In this document: one piece after another, positions 51,203-61,520 of the stretch
How positions within the stretch are numbered: position 1 is the stretch's first letter
Layout of the letters: each line of letters opens with the position of its first letter
Assembly: GCF_027580225.2 (NCBI RefSeq)
Contig: NC_073337.2
Span: 9,435,001 to 9,499,000 of the forward strand
Direction of reading: 5' to 3'
Length of the DNA: 64,000 nucleotides
DNA from: Misgurnus anguillicaudatus
Taxonomy: Eukaryota; Chordata; Actinopteri; Cypriniformes; Cobitidae
Position numbers and translations under genes: made by a program
Notes under the pieces: generated by a model
Databases searched by the model: none
Seen by the model: the letters and a program-made list of their open reading frames with translations, nothing else
Told to the model about the DNA's origin: nothing

Positions 51203-52685
51203 ATAGCTGCAAGCAGCGATACCGGGGTCAAGCCAAACATGGCAAAAAATGATTCATACGTGATGACTGTCATGATTTAAGATCTAAGTTTGCATTAGTT
51301 TTATGAATAAAATAGCAATTTTTTGTATCTTGAGACCACTAGGTGGCGCGGTGCAGAAACAATAGATGGTGCCTCAGGTCATGACTGTGATGACACATAC
51401 CAAATTTAGTGTAAATACGATAAAGCAATACAGAGATATAGCCTTAAATGACTTGACCACTAGGGGGCACTAACCAAACAATAAATTGTGACTCAGGTCT
51501 TGATTGTGATGACACCCACCAAATTTGGTGTAAATACAATAAAGAGATGCAGAGATATAGCCTTAAATGACTTGACCACTAGGGGGCACTAACCAAACAA
51601 TAAATTGTGACTCAGGTCTTGATTGTGATGACACCCACCAAATTGGTGTAAATACAATAAAGAGATGCAGAGATATAGCCTTAAATGACTTGACCACTAG
51701 GGGGCACTGACCAAAAAATAAAGTGTGACTCAGGTCTTGATTGTGATGACACCCACCAAATTTGGTGTAAATACGATAAAGAGATGCAGAGATATAGCTT
51801 CAAATCTCTTGACCACTAGGGGGCGCCGAAAAGTTTACAAGTCCTCCCAGAACATGTAGGTAATGAACCATACCAAGTTTCATAACAATACACAGTTGCG
51901 TTTCTGAAATACTTGAACTTAAAGAAAAATTCAAAATGGCCGACACACAAAATGGCCGACCAAAAACCATTTGGTATCGTTTGACTCGCCATGCCTCACG
52001 AAATCTAACAAGACCAGTCTCATAATTTTACATTCAAATTTGCAGTAGTTATAAGCAAAAATAGACATTTTTTATATCTCGTGACCAGTAGGGGGCAGTG
52101 TGACAAAATGGTGCATGCACCCTCAGGTCATGACTGTAATGACATATACCAAGTTTCGTGTCGATACAATAAAGTTTTGCGAAGATACGGCCTCACGTCC
52201 GTTTTGGCGTGCTCGCCGCCATATATGTTGTCAATTTATACGAGAACGCATTGGTCTATCAAAAAGCTTTTGATAACTTTTTGTCTGTGGTGTCTCTAGA
52301 TGCTACATACCAAAGGACATGCAAATCGGACGGACGGTCTAGGAGGAGTTCGAAAAAGTAGGTTTTACGGAAAATTCAAAATGGCGGAAAGATGTGCATG
52401 ACACAAATGACATCAATGTGTGCAATTGAATCATCATGAGCCAAGGATTCAGAGGAAACAAGAATTTATTTTCTAGGACTCACGGGTCAGAAGTTGTGAG
52501 CATGAACATAAGTGGATTTTTGGACTGTTGGTGGCGCTAGAGGGTTTGAGTCAGACACACCAATGTTGCTATAGTAACTTCTGAGACTGTCCTCTACATG
52601 TGTCCCAAATTTCATAACTTTCCTACGTACGGTTCTATGGGCTGCCATTGACTTCAATGGCGGAAGAGGAAACATAATAATAAAT
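51203..52685 (+). repeat. Contracted type I unit, 1,483 bp, with 722-bp deletion
   Basis: Heads: A 51334, B1 51455, B2 51574, B3 51692, C 51811, D/F fusion 52083, G 52523. A D head runs into an F body with the switch inside 52117-52131. The fused module is 440 bp, so the rest of D, all of E and the F head are missing. B2 lacks one T ('accaaattggtg'). Confidence 0.94.
52117..52131 (+). other. D/F fusion junction of the 722-bp deletion
   Basis: The last D-specific base is T at 52116 ('gcatgc'; F has 'gcaggc') and the first F-specific base is G at 52132 ('tcatgactg'; D has 'tcatcactg'). The 15 bp between are common to both. Confidence 0.9.
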
Positions 52686-54454
52686 ATAGCTGCAAGCAGC
52701 GATACCGGGGTCAAGCCAAAAAGGGCACAGAAGAAGGTAAACTTGAGTCTGGATGACCAGTTTAAAAAACCTAGCAAAACCTCCTAATTTCAGACAAATT
52801 AATATAACAGTAATCAGCAAAAAAGCTGTGTTCTTATTCAGTGAAATCTCTCCCTCACGTCTTGAGGAGCATTGACAACTAGAACACTGAAGGAAATGTG
52901 AGTGGTGCTTGCAGTGGTAATACTCAGCTCACAAAATGTTACTGTGGTGTTAATGAGTCGAAAGAGCCCACCCCCATGTCTCTACGCTGTTCTGATGAAG
53001 AGATATAGCTCTTGCAAAAACAGTTGATAAGGTATTCTCATTGGTTGCTAGACAGTAAATTGACATCCACCAGTGATTATAATCCAAGCCATGAAATGAA
53101 TAATCCATGATGACTTATGGTTTTAGATGTGTTTGTTGCAGTAGTTTTAGGCAAAAATTACCATTTTCTATCTCAAAACCACTAGGTGGCGCTGTGACAA
53201 AATTGTGCATGCAACTTCAGGTCATGATTACGTTACATCGAGCTAGTTTTATGACTATACACTTTAGTTTAGTGAAGAAACAGTTGTATGACCATAGGGC
53301 TGGCTTGATATCACAGGTTTTGTTCAATTATAACGCCAACTAATGGTGCAAGCAAGCAATTTTTTTTGTGTAGCCTCAGACTGTGCTCATACATCAGCGT
53401 ATCAAATCTGGTGAAAAAATCTCTTTTCGTTGCGAAGTTATAACCATTTATGTGTAAAAAATACAAAATTTAAAGGTAATTTTTCGTTTTTTGCATTTTT
53501 TGGCCATTTCTGATGAAAATTTTAATATAACGTCAATAGAACTTTTTGTTCAGAAGGTAAGGTTAGTTTCTTCCTATGGTGTTTTTGAGTCGATCAGAAT
53601 TACGCTCACGGAGATATTCGCGCGTGTTTTTTAAGCACTATTTTGCCGCACAGGGTTAACCGTAAGGCGAATCCTGGCATGTTTGGTATCGTTGGACTCG
53701 GCAACTATTCAAAACTCCAAGGAAACCAGTCCCTTGTAAATATGATGATCATAGCCAAAGTTATAGGCCTATAAAACATTCGTCTGGCCACTAGGTGGCG
53801 CTGCAACGAAACTGTGCATGCTCCCTCAGTTCCTGACTGGCATCTCAAGTACCAAGATTTGTGTCAATAGGCCTAAGTTTGGAGAAGATACAGCCTAAAA
53901 TCTGTTTTTTTGCGCTCTATGTAAAATTTGTTGACGCGCTATACGACAACGGATTGGTTTATCGAAATTCTTTTAATAACTTTTTGCCTTGAGTGTCTCT
54001 AGATGCTGCATACCAATTTTCGTGGAAATCGGGGAAAAGCTCTAGGACGAGTTCGCAAAAGTAGGTTTTACGAATAATTCAAAATGGCGAAAAAATTTCA
54101 TGACGGAAAATGATGTCATAGGGTCCAATGGAATCGTCTTGAGCCAAGGAATCAGAGGAACCAAGAATTTTGTTTCTAGGGCTTACGGATAAGAAGTTAT
54201 AGGCAAAAACATAAGTGCAACTTTGGACTGTTGGTGGCGCTAGTGGGTTAGACATAGAGACTCCAAATTTGCTGTGGGGACACATTGGACTGTCCTTTAT
54301 CAGTGTGCCAAATTTCATAACTTTCCTACGTACGGTTCTATGGGCTGCCATAGACCGCAATGGCGGAAGAAGAATAACTAATAATAATAATAAAATTAAG
54401 AAAACTAACAAATACAATAGGGTTCTACGCCCCTTCGGGGCTTGACCCCTAAAT
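52686..54454 (+). repeat. Type II unit, 1,769 bp, hybrid start, one cassette
   Basis: Begins with the type I anchor context 'gcgataccggggtcaagcc' and then continues as type II 'aaaaagggcacag', so the I/II switch lies at the anchor. Cores: H 53179-53190, reverse I 53335-53346 (degenerate), J 53788-53799, K from 54226. Sister of 5188. Confidence 0.93.
54398..54452 (+). repeat. Single hairpin cassette in a type II unit
   Basis: 'acaaatacaatagggttcta' form, preceded by 'taaaatt' as at 1404-1410. Confidence 0.92.
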
Positions 54455-56168
54455 ATAGCTGCAAGCAGCAATACCGGGGTCAAGCCGAAAAGGGCACAGA
54501 AGGATGTAAAATTGAGTTTGGATCAGCAGATTAAAGTACCTAGGTAAACCTAATGATAACGGATAAAAACCGGCAATGTAACCAACACAAATAATCTATG
54601 TTCTTGTCTACTGTGATCGTCTTTCTGTTATTGACAATCATGGAACATTAGAGCCCGGAAGGACATGTGAGTGGTGTTTGCAGTGCTAAAACGTAGGTCA
54701 CATCATGTTACAGCAAGTTAAATGAGTCAAAAGAGACCACCCCAGTGTCTCTATGATGTTCTGATGCAGAGATATAGCTCTTGCAAAAAACGGTTGATAA
54801 GGTATTCTCATTGGTTGCTAGGGATTGAATTGGCAACCACCAATGATTATACTCCAAGCCATAGAGGAATAATCAAGGAATAATCCATGAAGACTCATGG
54901 CTTTAGATGTGTGGTTGCAGTAATTTTAGGCAAAAATAGCCATTTTCTATCTCAAAACCACTAGGTGTCGCTATGACAAAACTGTGCATGCAACCTTAAG
55001 TCATGACTGCATTACATCTAGCTAGTTTCATGACTATACACTTTAGTTTAGCTATAAAATTGTTGTATGACCATAGGGCTTGCTTGATATGAAAGATTTT
55101 GTTCAATTATAGGGCCACCTAGTGGTGCAGGCATACCATTTTTTTTGTGTGGCCTCAGAATGTGCTCATACATCAGCGTATCAAATCTGGTGAAAAAATC
55201 TCTTTTCGTTGCGAAGTTATAACCATTTATGTGTTAAAAATACAAAATTTAAAGGTCATTTTTCGTTTTTTGCAATTTTCGGCCATTTCTGATGGAAATT
55301 TTAATATAACGCCAATGGAACTTTTTGTTCAGAAGGTAAGGTTAGTTTCTTCCTATGGTGTTTTTGAGTCGATCAGAATTAAGCTCGCGGAGATATTCAC
55401 GCGTGTTTTTTAAGCGCTATTTTGCCGCACAGGGTTAACCGTAAGGCGAATCCTGGCATGTTTGGTATCGTTGGACTCGGCAACTATTCAAAACTCCAAG
55501 GAAACAAGTCCCATGAAAATACGTTGATCATAGCCAAAGTTATAGGCCTATAAAACATTTGTCTGGCCACTAGGTGGCGCTGCAACGACACTGTGCATGC
55601 ACCCTCAGTTCCTGACTGGCATCTCAAGTACCAAGTTTCGTGTCAATAGGCCTAAGTTTGGTGAAGATACAGCCTAAAATCTGTTTTTTTGCGCTCTTCT
55701 TAAAATTCGTCGAAGCGCTATACGACAACGGATTGGTGTATCGAAATTCTTTTAATAACTTTTTGCCTTGAGTGTCTCTAGATGCTGCATACCGATTTTC
55801 GTGGCAATCGTGTGAAAACTCTAGGACGAGTTCGCAAAAGTAGGTTTTACGAATAATTCAAAATGGCGGAAAATTTTCATGACGGAAAATGACGCCATAG
55901 GGTCCAATCAAATCGTCTTGAGCCAATGAATAAGCGAAAGCAAGAATTTTGTTTCTAGGACTTACGGATCAGAAGTTATAAGCAAAAACATAAGTGCAAC
56001 TTTGGACTGTTGGTGGCGCTAGCGGGTTAGAGATAGAGACTCCAAATTTGCTGTGGGGACACATTGGACTGTCCTTTATCAGTGTGCCAAATTTCATAAC
56101 TTTCCTACGTACGGTTCTATGGGCTGCCATAGACCGCAATGGCGGAAGAAGAATAACTAATAATAAAT
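54455..56168 (+). repeat. Type II unit, 1,714 bp
   Basis: Cores: H 54958-54969 (damaged, 'ggtgtcgct'), reverse I 55114-55125 (perfect CCACTAGGTGGC on minus), J 55567-55578, K from 56005. No cassette. Confidence 0.93.
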
Positions 56169-56666
56169 ATAGCTGCAAGCAGCAATACCGGGGTCAAGCC
56201 GAAAAAGGCACAAAAGGATGTAAAATTGAGATTGGATAAGGAGATTGAAGAACCTAGGTAAACCTAATGATAACGGATAAAAAACCGCCAATGTAACCAA
56301 CAAAAATAATCTATGTTCTTGTCTACTGTGATCGTCCTTCTGTTATTGACAATCATGGATTATTAGAGCCCTGAAGGACATGTGAATGGTGTTTGCAGTG
56401 CTAAAACGTAGGTCACATCATGTTACAGCAAGTTAAATGAGTCAAAAGAGCCCCCGTGTCTCTACGATGTTCTGATGCAGAGATATAGCTCTTGCAAAAA
56501 ACGGTTGATAAGGTATTCTCATTGGTTGCTAGGGATTGAATTGGCAACTACCAATGATTATAATCCAAGCCATGGAGGAATAATCAAGGAATAATCCATG
56601 AAGACTCATGGTTTTAGATGTGTTGTTGCAGTAGTTATAGGCAAAAATAGCCATTTTCTATCTCAA
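56169..56666 (+). repeat. Type II leader (reference)
   Basis: About 498 bp with no CTCF-like head. Contains 'attgagattggataag', 'ttctgttattgacaatcatg', a 'gatgcagagatatagctctt' piece resembling the 3' end of B, and 'ttctcattggttgctaggga'. Nothing else recognised. Confidence 0.85.
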
Positions 56667-57273
56667 AACCACTAGGTGGCGCTATGACAAAACTGTGCAT
56701 GCAACCTTAAGTCATGACTGTTACATCTAGCTAGTTTCATGACTATACACTTTAGTTTAGTTAAGAAACAGTTGTATGACCATAAGGCTGGCTTGTTATC
56801 AAAGGTTTTGTTCAATTATAAGGCCATCTAGTGGTGCAAGCATACAATTTTTTTTGTGTAGCCTCAGAATGTGCTCATGCATCAGCGTATCAAATCTGGT
56901 GAAAAAATCTCTTTTCATTACGAAGTTGCAGTCATTTATGTGTAAAAAACACCAAATGTAAAGGTAATTTTTCGTTTTTTGCATTTTTCGGCCATTTCTG
57001 ATGAAAATTTTAATATAACGCCAATAGAACTTTTTGTTCAGAAGGTAAGGTTAGTTTCTTCCTATGGTGTTTTCGAGTCGATCAGAAAAACGCTCGCGGA
57101 GATATTCACGCGTGTTTTTTAAGCACTATTTTGCTGCGCAGGGTTAACCGTAAGGCGAATTCTGGCATGTTTGGTATCGTTGGACTCGGCAACTATACTG
57201 AACTCCAAAGAAACAAGTCCCATGAAAATATGTCAATCACAGCCAAAGTTATAGGCATATAAAACATTCGTCT
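56667..57273 (+). repeat. Type II module H with internal reverse motif (reference)
   Basis: Opens 'aaccactaggtggcgctatg'. The reverse CTCF-like core is ~150 bp downstream (56823-56834). Then 'gtagcctcagaatgtgctc', 'ttcggccatttctgatg', 'ttcagaaggtaaggttag', 'cacgcgtg' and 'aagttataggc'. No close counterpart in type I. Confidence 0.85.
56823..56834 (-). promoter_or_regulatory. Reverse-oriented CTCF-like core, type II
   Basis: Plus strand 'gccatctagtgg' is CCACTAGATGGC on the minus strand, a full CCASYAGRKGGC match. It faces the forward H motif ~150 bp upstream. Equivalent sites at 37064 and 55114 read CCACTAGGTGGC; those at 5839 and 53335 have decayed. Confidence 0.55.
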
Positions 57274-57715
57274 GGCCACTAGGTGGCGCTGTGACGAAAC
57301 TGTGCATGCACCCTGAGTTCCTGACTGGAATCACACGTACCAAGTGTCGTGTCAATAGGCTTAAGTTTGGCTGAGATACAGCCAAAAATTTGTTTTTTTT
57401 GCACTCTACGTAAAATTCGTTGATGCGCTATACGACAACGGATTGGTTTATCGAAATTCTTTTAATAACTTTTTGCCATGAGTATCTCTAGATGCTGCAT
57501 ACCAATTTTCGTGGCCATCGGGTAAAAACTCTAGGACGAGTTCGCAAAAGTAGGTTTTACGAATAATTCAAAATGGCGGAAAAATTTTCATGACGGAAAA
57601 TAACGTCATGGGGTCCAATCGAATCGTCTTGAGCCAAGGAATCAGAGGGAACAAGAATTTCGTTTCTAGGACATACGGATCAGAAGTTATAAGCAAAAAC
57701 ATAAGTGCAAATTTG
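57274..57715 (+). repeat. Type II module J (reference), D/F homologue
   Basis: 442 bp. Opens within 'tggccactaggtggcgctgt', then 'gtgcatgcaccc', 'gtgtcaatagg', 'tatacgacaacggattgg', 'ataactttttgcc', 'ctctagatgctgcatacc', 'taggacgagttcgcaaaag' and 'caaaatggcggaaaaa'. Same order of landmarks as D and F. Confidence 0.88.
57276..57287 (+). promoter_or_regulatory. CTCF-like core, type II module J
   Basis: Lies in TGGCCACTAGGTGGCGCT, so the two bases upstream (TGG context) also fit the longer CTCF consensus. Probably the best match class in the window. Confidence 0.62.
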
Positions 57716-59561
57716 GACTGTTGGTGGCGCTAGTGGGTTAGACATAGAAACTCCAAATTTGCTGTGGGGACACATTGGACTGTCCTTTATCAGTGTGCCA
57801 AATTTCATAACTTTCCTACGTACGGTTCTATGGGCTGCCATAGACCGCAATGGCGGAAGAAGAATAACTAATAATAAATATAGCTGCAAGCAGCAATGCC
57901 GGGGTCAAGCCGAAAAGGGCACAAAAGGATGCAAAATTGAGATTGGATAAGCAGATTGAAGAACCTAGGTAAACCTAATAATTTTAGATGAAAAAACAAA
58001 AAAGTAATCAACAAAATTAATCTAAGTTCTTGTCTACTGCAATCGTCCTTCTGTTATTGACAATCATGAAACATTAGAGCACTGAAGGACATGTGAGTGG
58101 TGTTTTGCAGTGGCAAAACATGGGTCACATCATGTTATAACAAGTTTAATTAGTCAAAAGAGACCATCCCCGTGTCTCTACGATGTTCTGATGCAGAGAT
58201 ATAGCTTTTGCAAAAACGGTTAATAAGGTATTCTCAATGGTTGCTAGGGAGTGAATTGGCAACCACCAGTGATCATAGTCAAAGCCATGAAAGGAATAAT
58301 CCATGATGACTCATGGTTTTAGATCTGTTGTTGCAGTAGTTTTAGGCAAAAATACCATATTTCTATCTCAAAACCACTAGGTGGCGCAATGACAAAATTG
58401 TGCATGCAACATCAGGTCATGATTGTGTTACATCTAGCTAGTTTTATGTCTATACACTTTAATTTAGTGAAGAAACAGTTGTATGACCATAGGGCTGGCT
58501 TGTTATCAAAGGTTTTGTTCAATTATAAGGCCATCTAGTGGTGCAAGCATACAATTTTTTTTGTGTTGGCTCAGAATGTGCTCATGCATCAGCGTATCAA
58601 ATCTGGTGAAAAAATCTCTTTTTGTTACAAAGTTACAACCATTTATGTGTAAAAAACACAAAATTTTAAGGTAATTTTTCGTTTTTTGCAATTTTCGGCC
58701 ATTTCTGATGAAAATTTTAATATAATGCCAATAGAACTTTTTGTTCAGAAGGTAAGGTTAGTTTCTTCCTATGGTGTTTTCGAGTCGATCGGAAAAACGT
58801 TCGCGGAGATATTCACGCGTGTTTCTTAAGCGCTATTTTGCTGCGTAGGGTTAACCATAAGGCAAATTCTGGCATGTTTGGTATCGTTGGACTCGGCAAC
58901 TATTCAGAACTCCAAAGAAACAAGTCCCGTGAAAATACGTCAATCGGAGCCAAAGTTATAGGTGTATAAAACATTTATCTGGCCACTAGGTGGCGCTGCG
59001 ACGAAGCTGTGCATATACCCTCAGTTCCTGACTGGCATCACAAGTACCAAGTGTCGTGTCAATAGGTCTAAGTTTGGCAAAGATACAGCCTAAAATCAGT
59101 TTTTTTGTACGCTACGTAAAATTTGTTGACGCGCTATACGACAACGGATTGGTTTATCAAAATTCTTTTAATAACTTTTTGCCGTGAGGGTCTCTAGATG
59201 CTACATACCAATTTTCATGGCAATCGGGTAAAAACCCTAGGACGAGTTCGCAAAAGTAGGTTTTACGAATAATTCAAAATGGCGGAAAAATTATCATGAC
59301 GGAAAATGACGTCATAGGGCCAAATCGAATCGTCTTGAGCCAAGGAATCAGAAGAAACAAGAATTTCGATTCTAGGACTTACGGATCAGAAGTTATAAGC
59401 AAAAACATAAGTGCAACTTTGGACTGTTGGTGGCGCTAGAGGGTTAGAGATAGAGACTCCAAATTTGCTATGGGGACACATTGGACTGTCCTTTATCAGT
59501 GTGCCAAATTTCATAACTTTCCTACGTACGGTTCTATGGGCTGCCATAGACCGCAATGGCG

Positions 59562-59583
59562 GAAGAAGAAGAAGAAGAAGAAG
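59562..59583 (+). repeat. (GAA)n microsatellite
   Basis: About seven GAA triplets expanded from the 'ggcggaagaagaa' that ends every K block; a shorter version occurs near 63199-63219. Confidence 0.93.
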
Positions 59584-59613
59584 CAGAATAATTATTATAA
59601 TAATAATAATAAT

Positions 59614-59742
59614 AAGAAAACTAACAAATACAATAGGGGTCTTCGCCCCTTCGGGGCTTGACCCCTAATAATAATAATTATTATAAAAAGAAAACTAACA
59701 AATACAATAGGGGTCTTCGCCCCTTCGGGGCTTGACCCCTAA
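59614..59742 (+). repeat. Two hairpin cassettes in a type II unit
   Basis: 59614-59668 and 59688-59742, both with the fully paired 'aggggtcttc' outer arm. The spacer 'aataattattataaaa' resembles the one before 61464. Confidence 0.92.
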
Positions 59743-59744
59743 AT

Positions 59745-61520
59745 ATAGCTGAAAGCAGCAATGCCGGGGTCAAGCCGAAAAGGGCACAAAAGGATGTAAA
59801 ATTGAGATTGGATAAGCAGATTGAAGAACCTAGGTAAACCTAATCATTTTAGATGAAAAAACAAAAACAGTTATCAACAAAAATAATGTAAGTTCTTGTC
59901 TACTGCACTCGTCCTTCTGTTATTGACAATCATGGAACATTAGAGCACTGAAGGACATGTGAGTGGTGTTTGCAGTGGCAAAACATGGGTCTCATCATGT
60001 TACAACAAGTTTAATTAGTCAAATGAGACCATCTCCGTGTCTCTACGATGTTCTGATGCAGAGATATAGCTTTTGCAAAAACGGTTGATAAGGTATTTTC
60101 AATGGTTGCTACGGAGTGAATTGGCAACCACCAGTGATTATAGTCAAAGCCATGAAAGGAATAATCCATGATGAGTCATGGTTTTAGATGTGTTGTTGCA
60201 GTAGTTTTAGGCCAAAATACCATATTCTATCTCAAAACCAGTAGGTGGCGCAATGAAAAAATTGTGCATGCAACATCAGGTCATGATTGTGTTACATCTA
60301 GCTAGTTTTATGACTATACACTTTAGTTTAGTTAAGAAACAGTTGTAAGACCATAAGGCTGGCTTGTTATCAAAGGTTTTGTTCAATTATAAGGCCATCT
60401 AGTGGTGCAAGCATACAATTTTTTTTGTGTAGCCTCAGAATGTGCTCATGCATCAGCGTATCAAATCTAGTGAAAAAATCTCTTTTCGTTACGAAGTTAC
60501 AACCATTTATGTGTAAAAAACACAAAATTTGAAAGTAATTTTTTGTTTTTTGCAATTTTCGGCCATTTCTGATGAAAATTTTAATATAACGCCAATAGAA
60601 CTTTTTGTTCAGAAGGTAAGGTTAGTTTCTTCGTATGGTGTTTTCGAGTCGACCAGAATAACGCTCGCGGTGATATTCGCACGTGTTTTTTAAGTGCTGT
60701 TTTGCTGCGCAGGGCTAACCGTAAGGCGAAATCTGGCATGTTTGGTATCGTTGGACTCGACGACTACTCAGGACTCCTAAAAATCAAGTCCCGTCAAAAT
60801 GCGTTGATCGCAGGCAAAGATATAGGTGTATAAATCATTTGTCTGGCCACTAGGTGGCGCTGCGACGAAACTGTGCATGCACCCTCAATTCCTCACTGGC
60901 ATCACAAGTACCAAGTGTCGTGTCAATAGGCCTAAGTTTGACGAAGATACAGCCTAAAATCAGTTTTTATGCGCTATACAAAAAATTCGTTAAGGCGGTA
61001 TACCACAACGGATTGCTGTATCGAAATTCTTTTGATAACTTTTTGCCATGAGTGTCTCTAGATGATACATACCAATTTTCTTGGCACTCAGACAAAAGCT
61101 CCAGGACGAGTTCGAAAAAGTAGGTTTTACAAATAATTCAAAATGGCGGGAAAATTTACATGACGGAAAATGACATCATAGGGTCCAATCGAATCGTCTT
61201 GAGCCAGGGAATCAAAGGAAACAAGAATTTTATTTCTAGGACTTACGGATCAGAAGTTATAAACAAAAACATAAGTGCAACTTTGGACTGTTGGTGGCGC
61301 TAGCGGGTTAGACATAGAGACTCCAAATTTGCTGTGGGGACACATTGGAGTGTCCTTTATCAGTGTGCCAAATTTCATAACTTTCCTACGTACGGTTCTA
61401 TGGGCTGCCATAGACCGCAATGGCGGAAGAAGAATAACTAATAATAATAATAATTATTATAAAAAGAAAACTAACAAATACAATAGGGTTCTACGCCCCT
61501 TCGGGGCTTGACCCCTAAAT
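59745..61520 (+). repeat. Type II unit, 1,776 bp, one cassette
   Basis: The anchor is mutated ('gctgaaagcagc'), breaking the inner palindrome. Cores: H 60238-60249 ('ccagtaggtggc'), reverse I 60394-60405, J 60847-60858, K from 61286. Confidence 0.93.
61464..61518 (+). repeat. Single hairpin cassette in a type II unit
   Basis: 'acaaatacaatagggttcta' form, before the anchor at 61521. Confidence 0.92.

Larger units (their letters stand above)
56169..57879 (+). repeat. Type II unit, 1,711 bp (reference type II)
   Basis: Cores: H 56669-56680, reverse I 56823-56834 (minus CCACTAGATGGC), J 57276-57287, K from 57716. No cassette; the K block passes via 'gaagaagaataactaataat' straight into the next anchor. 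J-to-K spacing is 442 bp, close to D and F. Confidence 0.94.
57880..59744 (+). repeat. Type II unit, 1,865 bp, two cassettes
   Basis: Cores: H 58374-58385, reverse I 58530-58541, J 58983-58994, K from 59422. TGACGTCA at 59307-59314. A GAA-rich run (59562-59583) precedes the AAT run and two cassettes. Confidence 0.93.

Noticed and set aside
54079..54483. Longest open frame, 134 codons on the minus strand, with a recurrent '[16 protein letters not shown]' segment and a Leu-rich stretch
   Set aside because: It is the antisense reading of the K/G block, AAT tract and cassette. The same segment appears in nearly every unit with different starts and stops. The Leu/Val run is just the AAT microsatellite and cassette read backwards, and changes such as TVRR to TVHR are CpG decay, not synonymous change.
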